From Stenotrophomonas maltophilia (GTDB lineage: Bacteria > Pseudomonadota > Gammaproteobacteria > Xanthomonadales > Xanthomonadaceae): 64,000 bases of DNA. Below, piece after piece: positions 20,768-31,900 of the stretch (positions are counted from its first letter, which is position 1; each line of letters begins with the position of its first letter). The notes under the pieces are model-generated. The model was not told the DNA's origin and ran no database searches. It was given only the letters and a program-made list of their open reading frames with translations. A program made the position numbers and the translations under genes. The stretch lies in contig NZ_CP154630.1 in the NCBI RefSeq assembly GCF_039555535.1, forward strand, positions 633,001 through 697,000, in the 5' to 3' direction.

Positions 20768-20903
20768 GGGTAAGTCTCCGATCAAAGGGCGCGCGGGCCC
20801 CGATGGCGCCGCGCGTGACGCAGGTCCGGGCGTCGCCCGGGAAGGCGACGGAGGGGGCGGACGGGGTACCTGGGAGGCCGGGGAGAGAGTCCGGCGCCAG
20901 GTA

Positions 20904-20921
20904 GGGACAACGTTGTCATCA
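20904..20921. promoter_or_regulatory. Candidate LacI-family (NagQ-like) operator upstream of the chitinase
   Basis: The core GACAACGTTGTC (20907-20918) is a perfect 12-base palindrome with the central CG of LacI-family operators. The surrounding 18 bases match 15 of 18 positions of the Xanthomonadales NagQ box as I recall it, AATGACARCGYTGTCATT. A minus-strand TTGACC (20935-20930) just upstream could be the -35 box, so a bound repressor would cover the promoter. Confidence 0.5.
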
Positions 20922-21053
20922 ATTGTGTGGTCAATCCGTGAGCAAGCGCATGGTTCCGGGATTCAGGCGGAGAGCGCGCTGCGCGCGGTCGGCGGCCATC
21001 GGCGGAGCCCCTCGTGGCTGGGGCTTTCCGCGAACAGGGGATTTCTGGAGGTT

Positions 21054-21157
21054 GGCCGGGTGGGTGGGCTGCGCAGGGGACGCCGTGAATACGTCCCTGT
21101 AGGCTCGGGCGCGCCATCCATGGCGCTTACGCCCCTGCGCAGCCCACCCGCCCGGCC
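21054..21157 (+). repeat. Long hairpin, copy 3
   Basis: A 26-bp stem pairs 21054-21079 with 21132-21157, one wobble. The arm sequence (GGCCGGGTGGGTGGGCTGCG at its start) is unlike copies 1 and 2. The inner segment ACGCCGTGAATACGTCCC and inner hairpin GCGCCATCCATGGCGC are conserved. Confidence 0.9.
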
Positions 21158-21260
21158 ACGGACAGGTTCCTGCGCGGCCAGCCACGGAAGACAGAACAAA
21201 AAGTCAAAAGCAGAAGCCGGTCGCTGCGCTCTTCAATGCCTGACTTCTGAGATTTCCCTG

Positions 21261-21316
21261 GTTGCCGGCCAGCGGCCGGCACTACCGGCGAGCATCCACG
21301 CATGGCGTGGATCTAC
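21261..21316 (-). repeat. Two SMAG units between hairpin copies 3 and 4
   Basis: On minus: GTAGATCCACGCCATGCGTG (21316-21293) and GTAGTGCCGGCCGCTGGCCG (21285-21261), two subtypes in tandem. Confidence 0.75.
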
Positions 21317-21339
21317 CGCAGATCGCGAAATCTGTCGAA

Positions 21340-21441
21340 GGCGGGGTGGGTCCGGTGGCGGGGGTGTCCGCGGCATGGATGCCGCGGCCAAGCCCCCAAG
21401 GACGGGTTTACGGCGTCCCCCGCCACCGGACCCACCCCGCC
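21340..21441 (-). repeat. Long hairpin, copy 4 (inverted)
   Basis: A perfect 25-bp stem pairs 21340-21364 with 21417-21441. It differs from copy 1 by one base pair, changed on both arms. The inner hairpin is a new sequence, CCGCGGCAT GG ATGCCGCGG (21368-21387). Confidence 0.9.
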
Positions 21442-21469
21442 ATCCCACGGGAACCCAGCTTTTGCTTTG

Positions 21470-21514
<45 letters not shown>

Positions 21515-21569
21515 CTGGCCTCGGCGGGTGCCGGGCGCCGCCCGGCCAAAGCCCTTCCCCCGCTTCCGG

Positions 21570-21575
21570 TACAAT
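21570..21575 (+). promoter_or_regulatory. Candidate -10 box of purL
   Basis: TACAAT preceded by CGG, 35 bases upstream of the purL ATG and just after the composite element. No convincing -35 box is seen. Confidence 0.35.
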
Positions 21576-21609
21576 GTCGGGCCCGTTTCCCAACTACGGT
21601 TCCCCGGAC

Positions 21610-24600
21610 ATGATGGTCCTCGAGGGCGCGCCCGCCCTGTCGCCGTTCCGCCGCGAACGTCTTGAATCCCGCCTGCAGTCTATCGCTCCCTCCCTGCGCA
21701 TCAGCGGTGCCTGGCACGTCTACTTCGTGCAGCCCGAAGGCAGCACCGCACCCGACCTGACCACCCTGTGCCGCATCCTCGAAGCTGCGCCGCAGGCCGA
21801 GGCCCTCGCCGACGGTGCGGTCAGCCGCATCGTGGTGCCGCGCCTGGGCACGCTGTCGCCGTGGTCGAGCAAGGCCACCGAGCTGGTGCGCGGTGCCGGT
21901 CAGCCGGTCAGCCGGGTCGAGCGTGGCCTGCGCATCGATGTGCAGGGCTGGCCGGCCGATGCCGATGCCCGGCAGGCGCTGGTCAAGGCGCTGCACGACC
22001 CCATGACGCAGTCGGTGCTGGAGACCGTGGAGCAGGGCCAGGCGCTGTTCTCGGCGCCGGCCCGTGGCGAGCTGGAACGCGTGCCGGTGGACCAGTTGGA
22101 GGCTGCCAACCAGCGCCTCGGCCTGGCCATGGCGCAGGATGAGATCGACTATCTGCGCGAACGCTTCACCGCGCTGGGCCGCTCGCCGTCGGACGTGGAA
22201 CTGATGATGTTCGCGCAGGCCAACTCCGAGCACTGCCGGCACAAGATCTTCAACGCCAGCTGGACCATCGACGGCCAGGAGCAGGACCGCTCGCTGTTCC
22301 GGATGATCAAGAACACCCACCAGCAGACCCCGCAGCACACGCTCAGCGCGTACAGCGACAATGCGGCGGTGATCGAAGGCCATCCGGCCTCGCGCTATCG
22401 CCCGGACCCGGCCAGTGGCGAATACCGCCGCGAGCCGCAGGTGCCCAGCGCGTTCCAGATCAAGGTGGAAACGCACAACCACCCGACCGCGATCGCGCCG
22501 TTCCCGGGCGCCTCGACCGGTGCCGGTGGCGAGATCCGCGACGAAGGCGCGACCGGCCGCGGTGGCAAGCCCAAGGCCGGCCTGACCGGCTTCTCGGTCT
22601 CGCACCTGCGCATTCCCGAACTGCCGCAGCCGTGGGAAGCGCCGCGCGCGCTGAACCCGCGCATGGCGCCGGCGCTGGAAATCATGACCGACGGCCCGCT
22701 CGGCGGCGCCGCATTCAACAACGAGTTCGGCCGCCCGAACCTGCTCGGCTACTTCCGCAGCTTCGAGCTGCCCGAAGGCGCCGATCTGGTCCGCGCTTAC
22801 GACAAGCCGATCATGCTGGCCGGTGGCCTCGGCGCCATCGACCGCATCCAGGTCGACAAGATCCAGCTGCAGGCCGGTGATGCGGTCATCGTGCTCGGTG
22901 GCCCGGCCATGCTGATCGGCCTGGGCGGTGGTGCCGCCAGTTCGGTGGCCTCCGGCGAAAGTGCCGAGGACCTGGACTTCGCGAGCGTTCAGCGCGACAA
23001 CCCGGAGATGGAACGTCGCTGCCAGGAGGTCATCGACCGCTGCGTGGCGATGGGGGCCAACAACCCGATCAAGTTCTTCCACGACGTCGGTGCCGGTGGC
23101 CTGTCCAATGCCATCCCCGAACTGCTGCACGACTCCAACGTCGGCGGCGTGATCGACCTGGGCAAGGTGCCCACCGACGATCCGTCGCTGTCGCCGATGC
23201 AGCTGTGGTGCAACGAATCCCAGGAACGTTACGTGCTGGGCGTGGCCCAGGAGCGCCTGGCCGAGTTCGCCGCGCTGTGCGCCCGCGAGCGCTGCCCGTT
23301 CGCTGCGGTCGGCGTGGCCACCGCCGAGGAACACCTGGTGGTGGCTTACGGTGCCGTGCCGGGCCACACCCCGGCCGATGCGCCGATCGACCTGCCGATG
23401 GACGTGCTGTTCGGCAAGCCGCCGAAGATGCACCGCGACACTACGCATCCGCCGGCACCGCGCTGGCCGGCGCTGAAGACCGCGGGTCTGGATCTGCAGG
23501 AAGCGGGCCTGCGCGTGCTTGCGCACCCGACGGTGGCGTCGAAGAACTTCCTGGTCACCATCGGTGACCGCAGCGTCGGCGGCCTGACCGCACGCGAACA
23601 GATGGTCGGCCCGTGGCAGCTGCCGGTGGCCGATGTAGCCATCACCGTGGCCGACTTCGAAGGCGTGGCCGGTGAAGCGATGTCGATTGGCGAGCGCACC
23701 CCGCTGGCCCTGCTCGATGCGGCAGCTTCGGCACGCATGGCGGTGGGCGAAGCGCTGACCAACCTGTGCGCTGCCCCGGTCGATGCGTTGGATGAGATCA
23801 AGCTGTCGGCGAACTGGATGGCCGCGGCCGGCCACCCGGGCGAAGACGCGCTGCTGTACGACGCGGTGAAGGCCGTGGGCATGGAACTGTGCCCGCAGCT
23901 GGACATCAGCATCCCGGTGGGCAAGGACTCGCTGTCGATGCAGGCGCAGTGGCACGACCAGGGCGAGGCGCACAAGAGCGTGTCGCCGGTGTCGCTGGTG
24001 ATCTCCGCGTTCGCACCGGTCGCCGACGTGCGCCAGCAGCTGACTCCGCTGCTCGACCGCGACGTCGAAAGCGAGCTGTGGCTGATCGGCCTCGGCGCCG
24101 GCAAGCAGCGCCTGGGCGGTTCGATCCTGGCCCAGGTGCATGCCGACCACGGTGACCTGCCGGCCTTCGCCGGTGCCGCCCCGGACCTGGACGACCCGCA
24201 GCGCCTGCGCGGCTTCTTCGAACTGATCCGCGATGCGCGCCAGGCCGGCCTGCTGCTGGCCTACCACGACCGCAGCGACGGCGGCGCCTTCGCCGCGCTG
24301 TGCGAAATGGCCTTCACCTCGCGGCTGGGCCTGGACATCACCCTCGATGCCTGGGGCGATGATCCGTTCCGCAGCCTGTTCAACGAAGAACTGGGTGCGG
24401 TGGTGCAGATCGCGCGCGAAGACCGCGCGGCATTTGCCGACCTGGTCGAGCGCCATGCATTGACCGAATGCGCACAGCGCATTGCCAAGCCGACCACTGC
24501 ACCGGTGGTGCGCGTGTCGCTGGCCGGCGAGAACCTGGCCGAATGGCGCTGGGAAGCGTTGTTCGACGCCTGGTGGTCGGTCACCCACGCCATGCAGAAG

Positions 24601-25494
24601 CGCCGCGACAACCCGGCCAACGCCGATGCCGAGCGTGAGATCGTCCGTGCCTTCAACGCACCGGGCCTGAAGCCCAAGCTCAGCTTCGACATCAATGAAG
24701 ACGTGGCCGCCCCGTTCATCAGCACGGGTGCGCGTCCGCGCGTGGCCGTGCTGCGCGAGCAGGGCGTCAACGGCCAGATCGAAATGGCGAATATCTTCGA
24801 ACGTGCTGGCTTCCGTCCCTTCGATGTGCACATGAGCGACCTGATCGAAGGCCGCGTCGCCCTGCAGGACTTCACCGGCCTGGTCGCCTGCGGCGGCTTC
24901 AGTTACGGCGACGTGCTTGGTGCCGGCCGTGGCTGGGCGACGTCGATCCTGGAGCGCAGCGCGCTGCGTGATGCCTTCGCCGCGTTCTTCGCGCGCGAGG
25001 ACAGCTTTGCCCTGGGCGTGTGCAACGGCTGCCAGATGATGAGCCAGCTGAAGGACATCATTCCCGGTGCCGAACACTGGCCGCAGTTCCGCCGCAACGC
25101 CAGCGAGCAGTTCGAGGCCCGCACCGCGCTGCTGGAAGTGGTGGAATCTCCATCGATCCTGCTGCGGGGCATGGCCGGTTCGCGCCTGCAGGTGGCAGTG
25201 GCGCATGGCGAAGGCCAGGCGGTGTTCGACAACGCGGTCGACCAGGCCGCGGCCCGTGTTTCGCTGCGCTACATCGATGGCCACGGCAACGTTGCCAACC
25301 AGTACCCGCTGAACCCGAACGGTTCGCCGGACGGCATCACCGGCCTGACCAGCAGCGACGGCCGCGTGACCATCATGATGCCGCACCCGGAACGCACCCC
25401 GCGTGCGCTCAACATGAGCTGGGCCCCGGCCGAGTGGCAGGGTGATTCGCCGTGGATGCGCATGTTCCGCAACGCGCGGGTGTGGTGCGGCTGA
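21610..25494 (+). CDS. purL: Phosphoribosylformylglycinamidine synthase (large, single-chain)
   Basis: 1294 residues from the ATG at 21610, the E. coli length; the frame is open upstream through the palindromic element but that part is not protein. Domains: N-terminal PurS-like (1-150), linker, two AIRS-like halves with [18 protein letters not shown] and the ATP segment [20 protein letters not shown] (outline), and a C-terminal glutaminase. The glutaminase nucleophile is Cys1138 in [12 protein letters not shown], with the histidine-glutamate pair in [11 protein letters not shown]. It converts FGAR to FGAM with glutamine and ATP in purine synthesis. It stands alone, with a strong terminator at 25535. 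Confidence 0.98.
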   Translation: MMVLEGAPALSPFRRERLESRLQSIAPSLRISGAWHVYFVQPEGSTAPDLTTLCRILEAAPQAEALADGAVSRIVVPRLGTLSPWSSKATELVRGAGQPVSRVERGLRIDVQGWPADADARQALVKALHDPMTQSVLETVEQGQALFSAPARGELERVPVDQLEAANQRLGLAMAQDEIDYLRERFTALGRSPSDVELMMFAQANSEHCRHKIFNASWTIDGQEQDRSLFRMIKNTHQQTPQHTLSAYSDNAAVIEGHPASRYRPDPASGEYRREPQVPSAFQIKVETHNHPTAIAPFPGASTGAGGEIRDEGATGRGGKPKAGLTGFSVSHLRIPELPQPWEAPRALNPRMAPALEIMTDGPLGGAAFNNEFGRPNLLGYFRSFELPEGADLVRAYDKPIMLAGGLGAIDRIQVDKIQLQAGDAVIVLGGPAMLIGLGGGAASSVASGESAEDLDFASVQRDNPEMERRCQEVIDRCVAMGANNPIKFFHDVGAGGLSNAIPELLHDSNVGGVIDLGKVPTDDPSLSPMQLWCNESQERYVLGVAQERLAEFAALCARERCPFAAVGVATAEEHLVVAYGAVPGHTPADAPIDLPMDVLFGKPPKMHRDTTHPPAPRWPALKTAGLDLQEAGLRVLAHPTVASKNFLVTIGDRSVGGLTAREQMVGPWQLPVADVAITVADFEGVAGEAMSIGERTPLALLDAAASARMAVGEALTNLCAAPVDALDEIKLSANWMAAAGHPGEDALLYDAVKAVGMELCPQLDISIPVGKDSLSMQAQWHDQGEAHKSVSPVSLVISAFAPVADVRQQLTPLLDRDVESELWLIGLGAGKQRLGGSILAQVHADHGDLPAFAGAAPDLDDPQRLRGFFELIRDARQAGLLLAYHDRSDGGAFAALCEMAFTSRLGLDITLDAWGDDPFRSLFNEELGAVVQIAREDRAAFADLVERHALTECAQRIAKPTTAPVVRVSLAGENLAEWRWEALFDAWWSVTHAMQKRRDNPANADAEREIVRAFNAPGLKPKLSFDINEDVAAPFISTGARPRVAVLREQGVNGQIEMANIFERAGFRPFDVHMSDLIEGRVALQDFTGLVACGGFSYGDVLGAGRGWATSILERSALRDAFAAFFAREDSFALGVCNGCQMMSQLKDIIPGAEHWPQFRRNASEQFEARTALLEVVESPSILLRGMAGSRLQVAVAHGEGQAVFDNAVDQAAARVSLRYIDGHGNVANQYPLNPNGSPDGITGLTSSDGRVTIMMPHPERTPRALNMSWAPAEWQGDSPWMRMFRNARVWCG

Positions 25495-25534
25495 TCGCAC
25501 CACATCGCGCACGCATCAATGCCGCCGCGTATGG

Positions 25535-25566
25535 AAAAACCCGCCGTTGACCGGCGGGTTTTTTCT
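25535..25566 (+). terminator. purL terminator
   Basis: AAAACCCGCCG TTGA CCGGCGGGTTTTTTC: a GC stem followed by six T. Confidence 0.9.
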
Positions 25567-25933
25567 TTGCGCGCGTGAAAATCCTGATGCGCCCGCTAGT
25601 TACATGGATTTTCAGGCGACAAAGTATCGTCACGCATCGCTAACAAAATCCTTTTATAAACAGGCGAAAAAGTGAACTGCTTCACGGCAATAGGATTTGT
25701 CGTGTCAAAGTCTTGACGATCTGCAAAGTTGCCGTTAACACTTGAACCCCGTTTCAGAATCATTCATTTCGCAGTAACCGGTTGGCGCACGCGCTCGGTT
25801 TTCTGTCGCTGCGCGCCGTTCGGCAATACCCCGCAGTAAATCACGCGAATAAACGCCCCCAGGGGACGTTGGGCCGGAAAGCCCAGCGGTGGCGTTGCTT
25901 TGCCCAAAACCAGTCCAATCAGGAGCCGTACCG
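25567..25933 (+). promoter_or_regulatory. AT-rich regulatory region of the adhesin gene
   Basis: 367 bases without a gene, clearly lower in GC than its surroundings. TTGACG (25713-25718) and TAACAC (25736-25741), 17 bases apart, are the best sigma-70-like pair. A short inverted repeat GTCAA AGTC TTGAC surrounds the -35. Such a long AT-rich leader would suit silencing by an H-NS-type protein such as the one at 2756. Confidence 0.4.
25852..25896 (+). promoter_or_regulatory. Structured 5' leader hairpin of the adhesin mRNA
   Basis: AACGCC (25852-25857) pairs with GGCGTT (25891-25896), enclosing an inner TGGGC CGGAAA GCCCA hairpin. It sits 25 bases before the AGGAG ribosome-binding site (25921-25925). 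I could not match it to a riboswitch family. Confidence 0.4.
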
Positions 25934-28900
25934 ATGAATCGGATTTATCGCAAGGTCTGGAACAAAGCATTGGGTCAGTTGGTGGTGGCCTCGGAACTGG
26001 CTTCCTCCGACAGCAGCAGCGGTGGGGTCGTCGACCAGCGCCGCGATGCGACACAGGCCACGCCCGCACTGCTGGCGGTGGCACTGGGCCTGGTATTGGG
26101 ATTGGGCATGAGTGGCCCTGCCACCGCACAGTCGGTGCAGATCGGCGGTAGCGCCACCTGCGTGGCATTCAGCGGCAAGCTGCTCGAAAAGTGCCTGATC
26201 GAAGGCTCGGCCACGGCCAAGGGCAGCAATGCGGTGGCGATCGGCAGCAACAGCAGTGCCAGTGCGGCCAACAGCGTGGCGCTGGGCGCCGGCTCCAGGG
26301 CCACGCGTGCCAACACCGTCTCCGTCGGTGATGCCGGCAAGGAACGGCAGGTCACCAACGTCGCCGCAGGCACGCAGGCGACCGACGCAGTGAACAAGGC
26401 TCAGCTGGACGCGCAGGCGCGCGCCACGCAGGCCGCGCTGGCCGACGTTGCCGCCGACGGCGACCGCTATTTCAAGGCCGACGGCGCAGGCGATGACAGC
26501 GACGCGGCGAAGATCCAGGGCGAGGGCGCACTGGCCGCCGGTGCCGGTGCGCAGTCGCTGGCCAACGCCACCACCGCCATCGGCACCCAGGCCATCGCGG
26601 CCGGCATCGGCGCCAGCGCGTTCGGCCAGGGCGCCTTGGCGATCGGTGATGCCAGCGTAGTGGTCGGGCAGAGCGCGGCAGCCTTCGGCCTTGGCGATAC
26701 CGCCATCGGCGCCAGTGCGTATGCCGCCAGCGAGAACGGCGCAGCAACGGCACTGGGTGCATTGTCCGAAGCCACCGCAGACGGTGCGACCGCCGTCGGT
26801 GGCGGTGCCGTGGCGATGGGTCCCGGCAGTACTGCATTGGGTCGCGGCGCCACCGCCGCCAACGAAGCCTCGATTGCCGTCGGTGCGTTCAGCACGGCGG
26901 TCGGTGAGTACAGCACGGCGTTGGGCTCCAATTCCGCCGCGGTCGCTACTGGCAGCGTGGCGCTGGGCGCCGGCTCGCTGGCCGACCGTGTCGATACCGT
27001 ATCCGTCGGTGCCGCCGAATACGGCCTGACCCGCCAGATCACCAGCGTTGCCGCCGGCACCGAGGACACCGATGCGGTCAACGTCGGCCAGTTGAAGGAT
27101 GTTGCCGCGGTGGCCGATGCCACCGCCAAGCGCTTCCAGGCCACCGGCAGCAGCAACAGCGATGCCGGCGCACTGGCTGAAGGTGATGACGCGCTGGCCG
27201 CCGGCGAGGCCGCCAACGCCATCGGCAACGGCACCACGGCGGTCGGTGCCGGTGCCACCGCCGTTGCGCAGAACGCGACCGCGGTGGGCAACAACGCGCT
27301 GGCCTCTGGCCCGAACAGCGCAGCATTCGGCAACAACGCGCAGGCCAACGGACCGGGCAGCGTGGCCGTGGGTGGCGCTGCGGTGGATGCCAACGGCAAT
27401 CCGCTGATCACCAGTGGTGGCGTGCCGGTGGTCACCGGCGCCACCAGTGCCGGCGTGGGTGGCACGGCCGTCGGCGCCAGCGCCGATGCCAGCGGCTTTG
27501 CCGCATCGTCCTATGGCGTGGGGGCCTATGCCTCCGGCGCGCAGGCGTCGGCGTTCGGTGCGGTCTCCAATGCCATCGGTGATTACTCCACGGCACTGGG
27601 TACGCAGAGCAATGCCACGGGCACCAGCAGCGTTGCCATCGGTGGCCCGGCCGACCTGATTCCCGGCCTGGGCTTCTTCGTACAGACCCAGGCCAGCGGT
27701 GAATCGGCGACTGCGGTCGGCGCAGGCGCCATCGCCAGCGGCGACCGTGCCGTGGCCAACGGCAGCCTCAGCGAAGCCTCCGGTGCCGAAGCCACCGCAC
27801 TGGGCTACTTCGCTTATGCGCCGGGCGAGAACGCCAGTGCGCTCGGCGCGCAGACCTGGGCCAGTGGTGCGCAGAGCACTGCGGTGGGCTACTACGCCAC
27901 TGCACGCGGCGCCAACAGTGTCGCGCTGGGCGCGAACTCCGAAGCGGTGCGTGCCAACAGCGTTGCGGTGGGCAGCGCCGGCAATGAGCGGCAGATCACC
28001 AGCGTCGCTGCAGGCAGCGAAGCCACCGATGCGGTGAACAAGGCGCAGCTGGATGCGGTAGCGAACATCGCCGACAGCACCGCGCGCTTCTTCCAGGCCC
28101 AGCCGGAAGCCGACAGCGATGCCGGCGCGCTGGCGGAAGGCGAGGGGGCCATCGCGGCCGGTTCGTCGAGCAACGCGATCGGTGCTGGCGCGGTTGCGCA
28201 TGGCGCGGCCGCGTCGGCAATCGGCGATGACAGCGTGGCGGTGGGCCGCAACAGCACGGCCACCGGCAGCGGCGGCGTCGCCATTGGTGGCCTGGGCCAG
28301 GCCTACGACGAGTTCAACCAGCCGATCGTCGGTGCCGATGGCAAGGCGCAGCAGGTGGGTACCACGGCCGTGGCCGATGCCACGGCAGTCGGCAGCGCTG
28401 CGCAGGCCACCGGTGCTGCCAGCAGCGCCTTCGGCAATGCGGCCAAGGCCAGCGGTGACAACAGCTTCGCCGCCGGCGGCAAGTCGCGCGCAACCGGCGC
28501 GTATGCGGTGGCGGTGGGTGACAGTGCGTTCGCCAGCAGCGATGACAGTACCGCGGTGGGCGGCTACAGCTGGGCCACCGCCAGTGGCGCCAGCGCCTTC
28601 GGTTCCGGTGCGTGGGCGACCGCCACCAACGCTTCCGCGTTCGGCAACGCGGCGTGGGCCAGCGGCGCTGGCGCCACGTCGATCGGCTACAACAGCTGGG
28701 CCAACGGCACCAGCGCCACCGCCGTCGGCCGCGGTGCCTTCGGCTATGGCGACAACAGCGTGGCACTGGGCTTCCAGGCGCTGGGCAACAGCATCAACAG
28801 CATCGCCATCGGCACCAACACGGTGGCCGGCGGCGAAAGTGCGATCGCGCTGGGTGCGGGCAGCAATGCCACTGCCAGCAACGCCGTCGCACTCGGCGCG

Positions 28901-31900
28901 GGCTCGGTCGCCAACCGCGCACGCACGGTGTCGGTGGGCAGCAGCGGCAACGAGCGCCAGGTCACCAACGTTGCCGCCGGTACCCAGGCCACCGATGCGG
29001 TGAACAAGGCACAGCTGGACGCGGTGGCAAGCACCGCCACGACCACCAGCCGCTTCTTCCAGGCCAGCGGTAACGGCGACGATGTGGCGGGTGCGCTGGT
29101 GGAGGGCGACAACGCGCTGGCCGCAGGTGATTCGGCCAACGCCATCGGCAATGGCGCCACCGCGCTCGGCAGCGGTGCCAATGCGCTGGCCGGCAACGCG
29201 CAGGCGATCGGCTTCAACGCGCTGGCGACCGCCGCCAATGCCAGTGCCGTAGGCGCCAATGCACAGGCCACCGGCGAATACGCCACCGCGCAGGGTGCGG
29301 AAAGCGAAGCCAGCGGTGAGCAGAGTGCGGCGTTCGGCGCGGCCAGCATCGCCAGCGGCGCGGGCAGCACCGCCATCGGTGCCTTGTCCGAAGCCTCCGG
29401 CGAAGAAGCCGTAGCCGTGGGCTACTTCAGCAACGCCAGTGGTAGTGGTGCCACCGCGGTCGGCAGCGAGAGCGTGGCCAGCGGCACGGCTGCGGCAGCG
29501 TTCGGTATCGGTGCCGAAGCCACCGGTGGTTACAGCACCGCCATCGGCGGCTATGCACAGGCTTCGGCCTTCAATGCCACCGCCTTTGGCAACTTCGCCA
29601 ATGCCTCCGGTTCCAACAGCGTGGCGCTGGGCGGCGATTCGCAGGCGTCCGGCGCCTACAGCACCGCCACCGGCCAGGGCAGCCTGGCCACCGGCACCAA
29701 CAGCGTCGCCATTGGTGGTTCGCTGTTCGGCACGCTGGCCACCGAAGCCTCGGGCAACTACTCCACGGCGGTGGGCGGTGGCGCCTGGTCGGGAGGCATC
29801 AACAGCACCGCGCTGGGCAATGCGGCGGAATCGCGCGCGGCCAACAGCGTGGCGCTCGGTGCGGATTCGATTGCGGACCGCGACAACACCGTGTCGGTGG
29901 GCGGCGGCGGGAACACCCGCCAGATCACCAACGTGGCCGATGGCACGCAGGGCAACGATGCGGTCAACAAGAACCAGCTCGATGCCGTAGCCGCCGCCGC
30001 GGAAAAGACCAGCAGGCAGTTCCAGGCCAGCGGCAATGCCGATGGTGAAACCGGCGCGCTGGTGGAGGGCGACAATGCGCTGGCCGCCGGTGATGCGGCC
30101 AACGCCATCGGCAACGGCGCTACCGCGCTGGGCAGTGGTGCCAATGCGCTGGCCGCCAACGCCACCGCCGTCGGCATCGATGCACTGGCGACCGGCACCA
30201 ACGCGGCGGCACTGGGCAGCACCGCACAGGCCACCGGCGAGGACAGCCTGGCCCTGGGCAGTGGTGCCAGCGCCAGCGAAGTGGGGACAAGCGCGGTGGG
30301 CGCGCGTGCACAGGCAAGCGGTGTCTACAGCACCGCCAACGGTACTGAATCCAACGCCAGTGGCGCACAGTCCCTTGCCAGCGGCTTCCGCAGCGCGGCC
30401 TCCGCCGATGGCACCACAGCGGTGGGTGGCTATGCCGAAGCGACCGGTCGCCTCGGCACCGCACTGGGCTATGGCTCGGCGGCCAGCGGCGCCAACACAA
30501 CGGCGGTGGGCTTCGGCGCGGCCGCGGCCGGCACCGGCGCGGTTGCGGTGGGTCAGTCGAGTGAAGCCAGCGGTGCGGAAAGCGTGGCGATCGGCGGCAG
30601 CACCTTCTTCGGCCTGATCCCATCGCGTGCCAGTGGCACCGGTGCGGCGGCGTTCGGTGCCGGTGCGTGGGCCACCGAGGACTACGCTACGGCCATCGGC
30701 TGGAATGCCTGGTCGGCTGGTACCAACGCCACGGCGCTGGGTGCAAACGCCACCGCCAATGGCAGCAACAGCGTTGCGCTCGGTGCCGGTTCCAAGGCTG
30801 ACCGCGACAACACGGTGGCCGTTGGCAAGGCCGGCAGCGAACGCCAGGTCACCAACGTTGCCGCCGGTACCGAAGCCACCGATGCGGTGAACAAGGGCCA
30901 GCTCGACGCCGTTGCCAGCGTGGCCGACAAGACCAGCCGCCAGTTCCAGGCCAGCGGCAATGCCGATGGCGAGGCAGGTGCACTGGTCGATGGTGAAAAT
31001 GCGCTGGCGGCCGGCAATGCGGCCAATGCGATCGGCAACGGTGCGACTGCGCTGGGCAGCGGCGCCAACGCCATGGCCGCCAACGCCACCGCGGTCGGCT
31101 TCGATGCACTGGCCACCGGCAACAACGCTGCCGCACTGGGCAATGCTGCGCAGGCCAGTGGTGTCGACAGCGTTGCGCTGGGCAGCGGCGCCAGCGCCAG
31201 CGAAACCGGCGCCAGCGCCACTGGCGCCGGGGCCCAGGCCAAGGGGCCCTACAGCACGGCCAACGGTGCGCAGTCCACGGCTACCGGCACGCAGTCGCAG
31301 GCCAGTGGCTTCCGCGCCAGTGCCTCGGCCGATGGCGCTTCGGCGCTGGGCAGCTATGCCGAAGCCAGCGGCCGCCTGGGTACTGCGGTCGGTTACGGCA
31401 GCAAGGCCACCGGTTTGAATGCCACGGCGGTGGGTGTCAGTGCCAACGCTTCGGCTGCCGGCAGTGTCGCACTGGGTGGAGGCTCGGTGGCCGATCGTGC
31501 CAATACCGTGTCCGTCGGCAGTGCCGTCAACAACCGGCAGGTCACCAATGTCGCCAACGGTACCGAAATCAATGACGCAGTGAATCGCGGGCAGCTGGAC
31601 GCCGTTGCGTTCACCGCCAACACCACCAACCGATATTTCCGCGCCAATGGCACGGGAACCGCGAACGCCATCGGTACCGATTCGGTAGCGATGGGCTCGG
31701 TGGCCAATGCGGCGGGCGCACGCAGCATCGCGCTGGGTGCCAATGCCACGGTGTCTGCCTCCGGTGCACTGGCCGTTGGCGCCGGCGCGGGAGCGGTCGG
31801 CGTCAACTCGGTTGCAATCGGTGCCGGAGCACGTGCGCTGGATGCCAATGTTGTGTCGGTGGGCAGTGGCAACCCCACCGATGGCCCGGCCACGCGCCGC

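Noticed and set aside
18608..20773. A 721-codon plus-strand frame opposite the chitinase.
   Set aside because: The minus-strand product has a complete GH18 catalytic motif and ordered domains; the plus frame is a valine/glycine-rich shadow.
25801..25925. A c-di-GMP (GEMM) riboswitch before the adhesin.
   Set aside because: The hairpin pattern and conserved bases of that family are not met by eye; only a generic structured leader can be supported.
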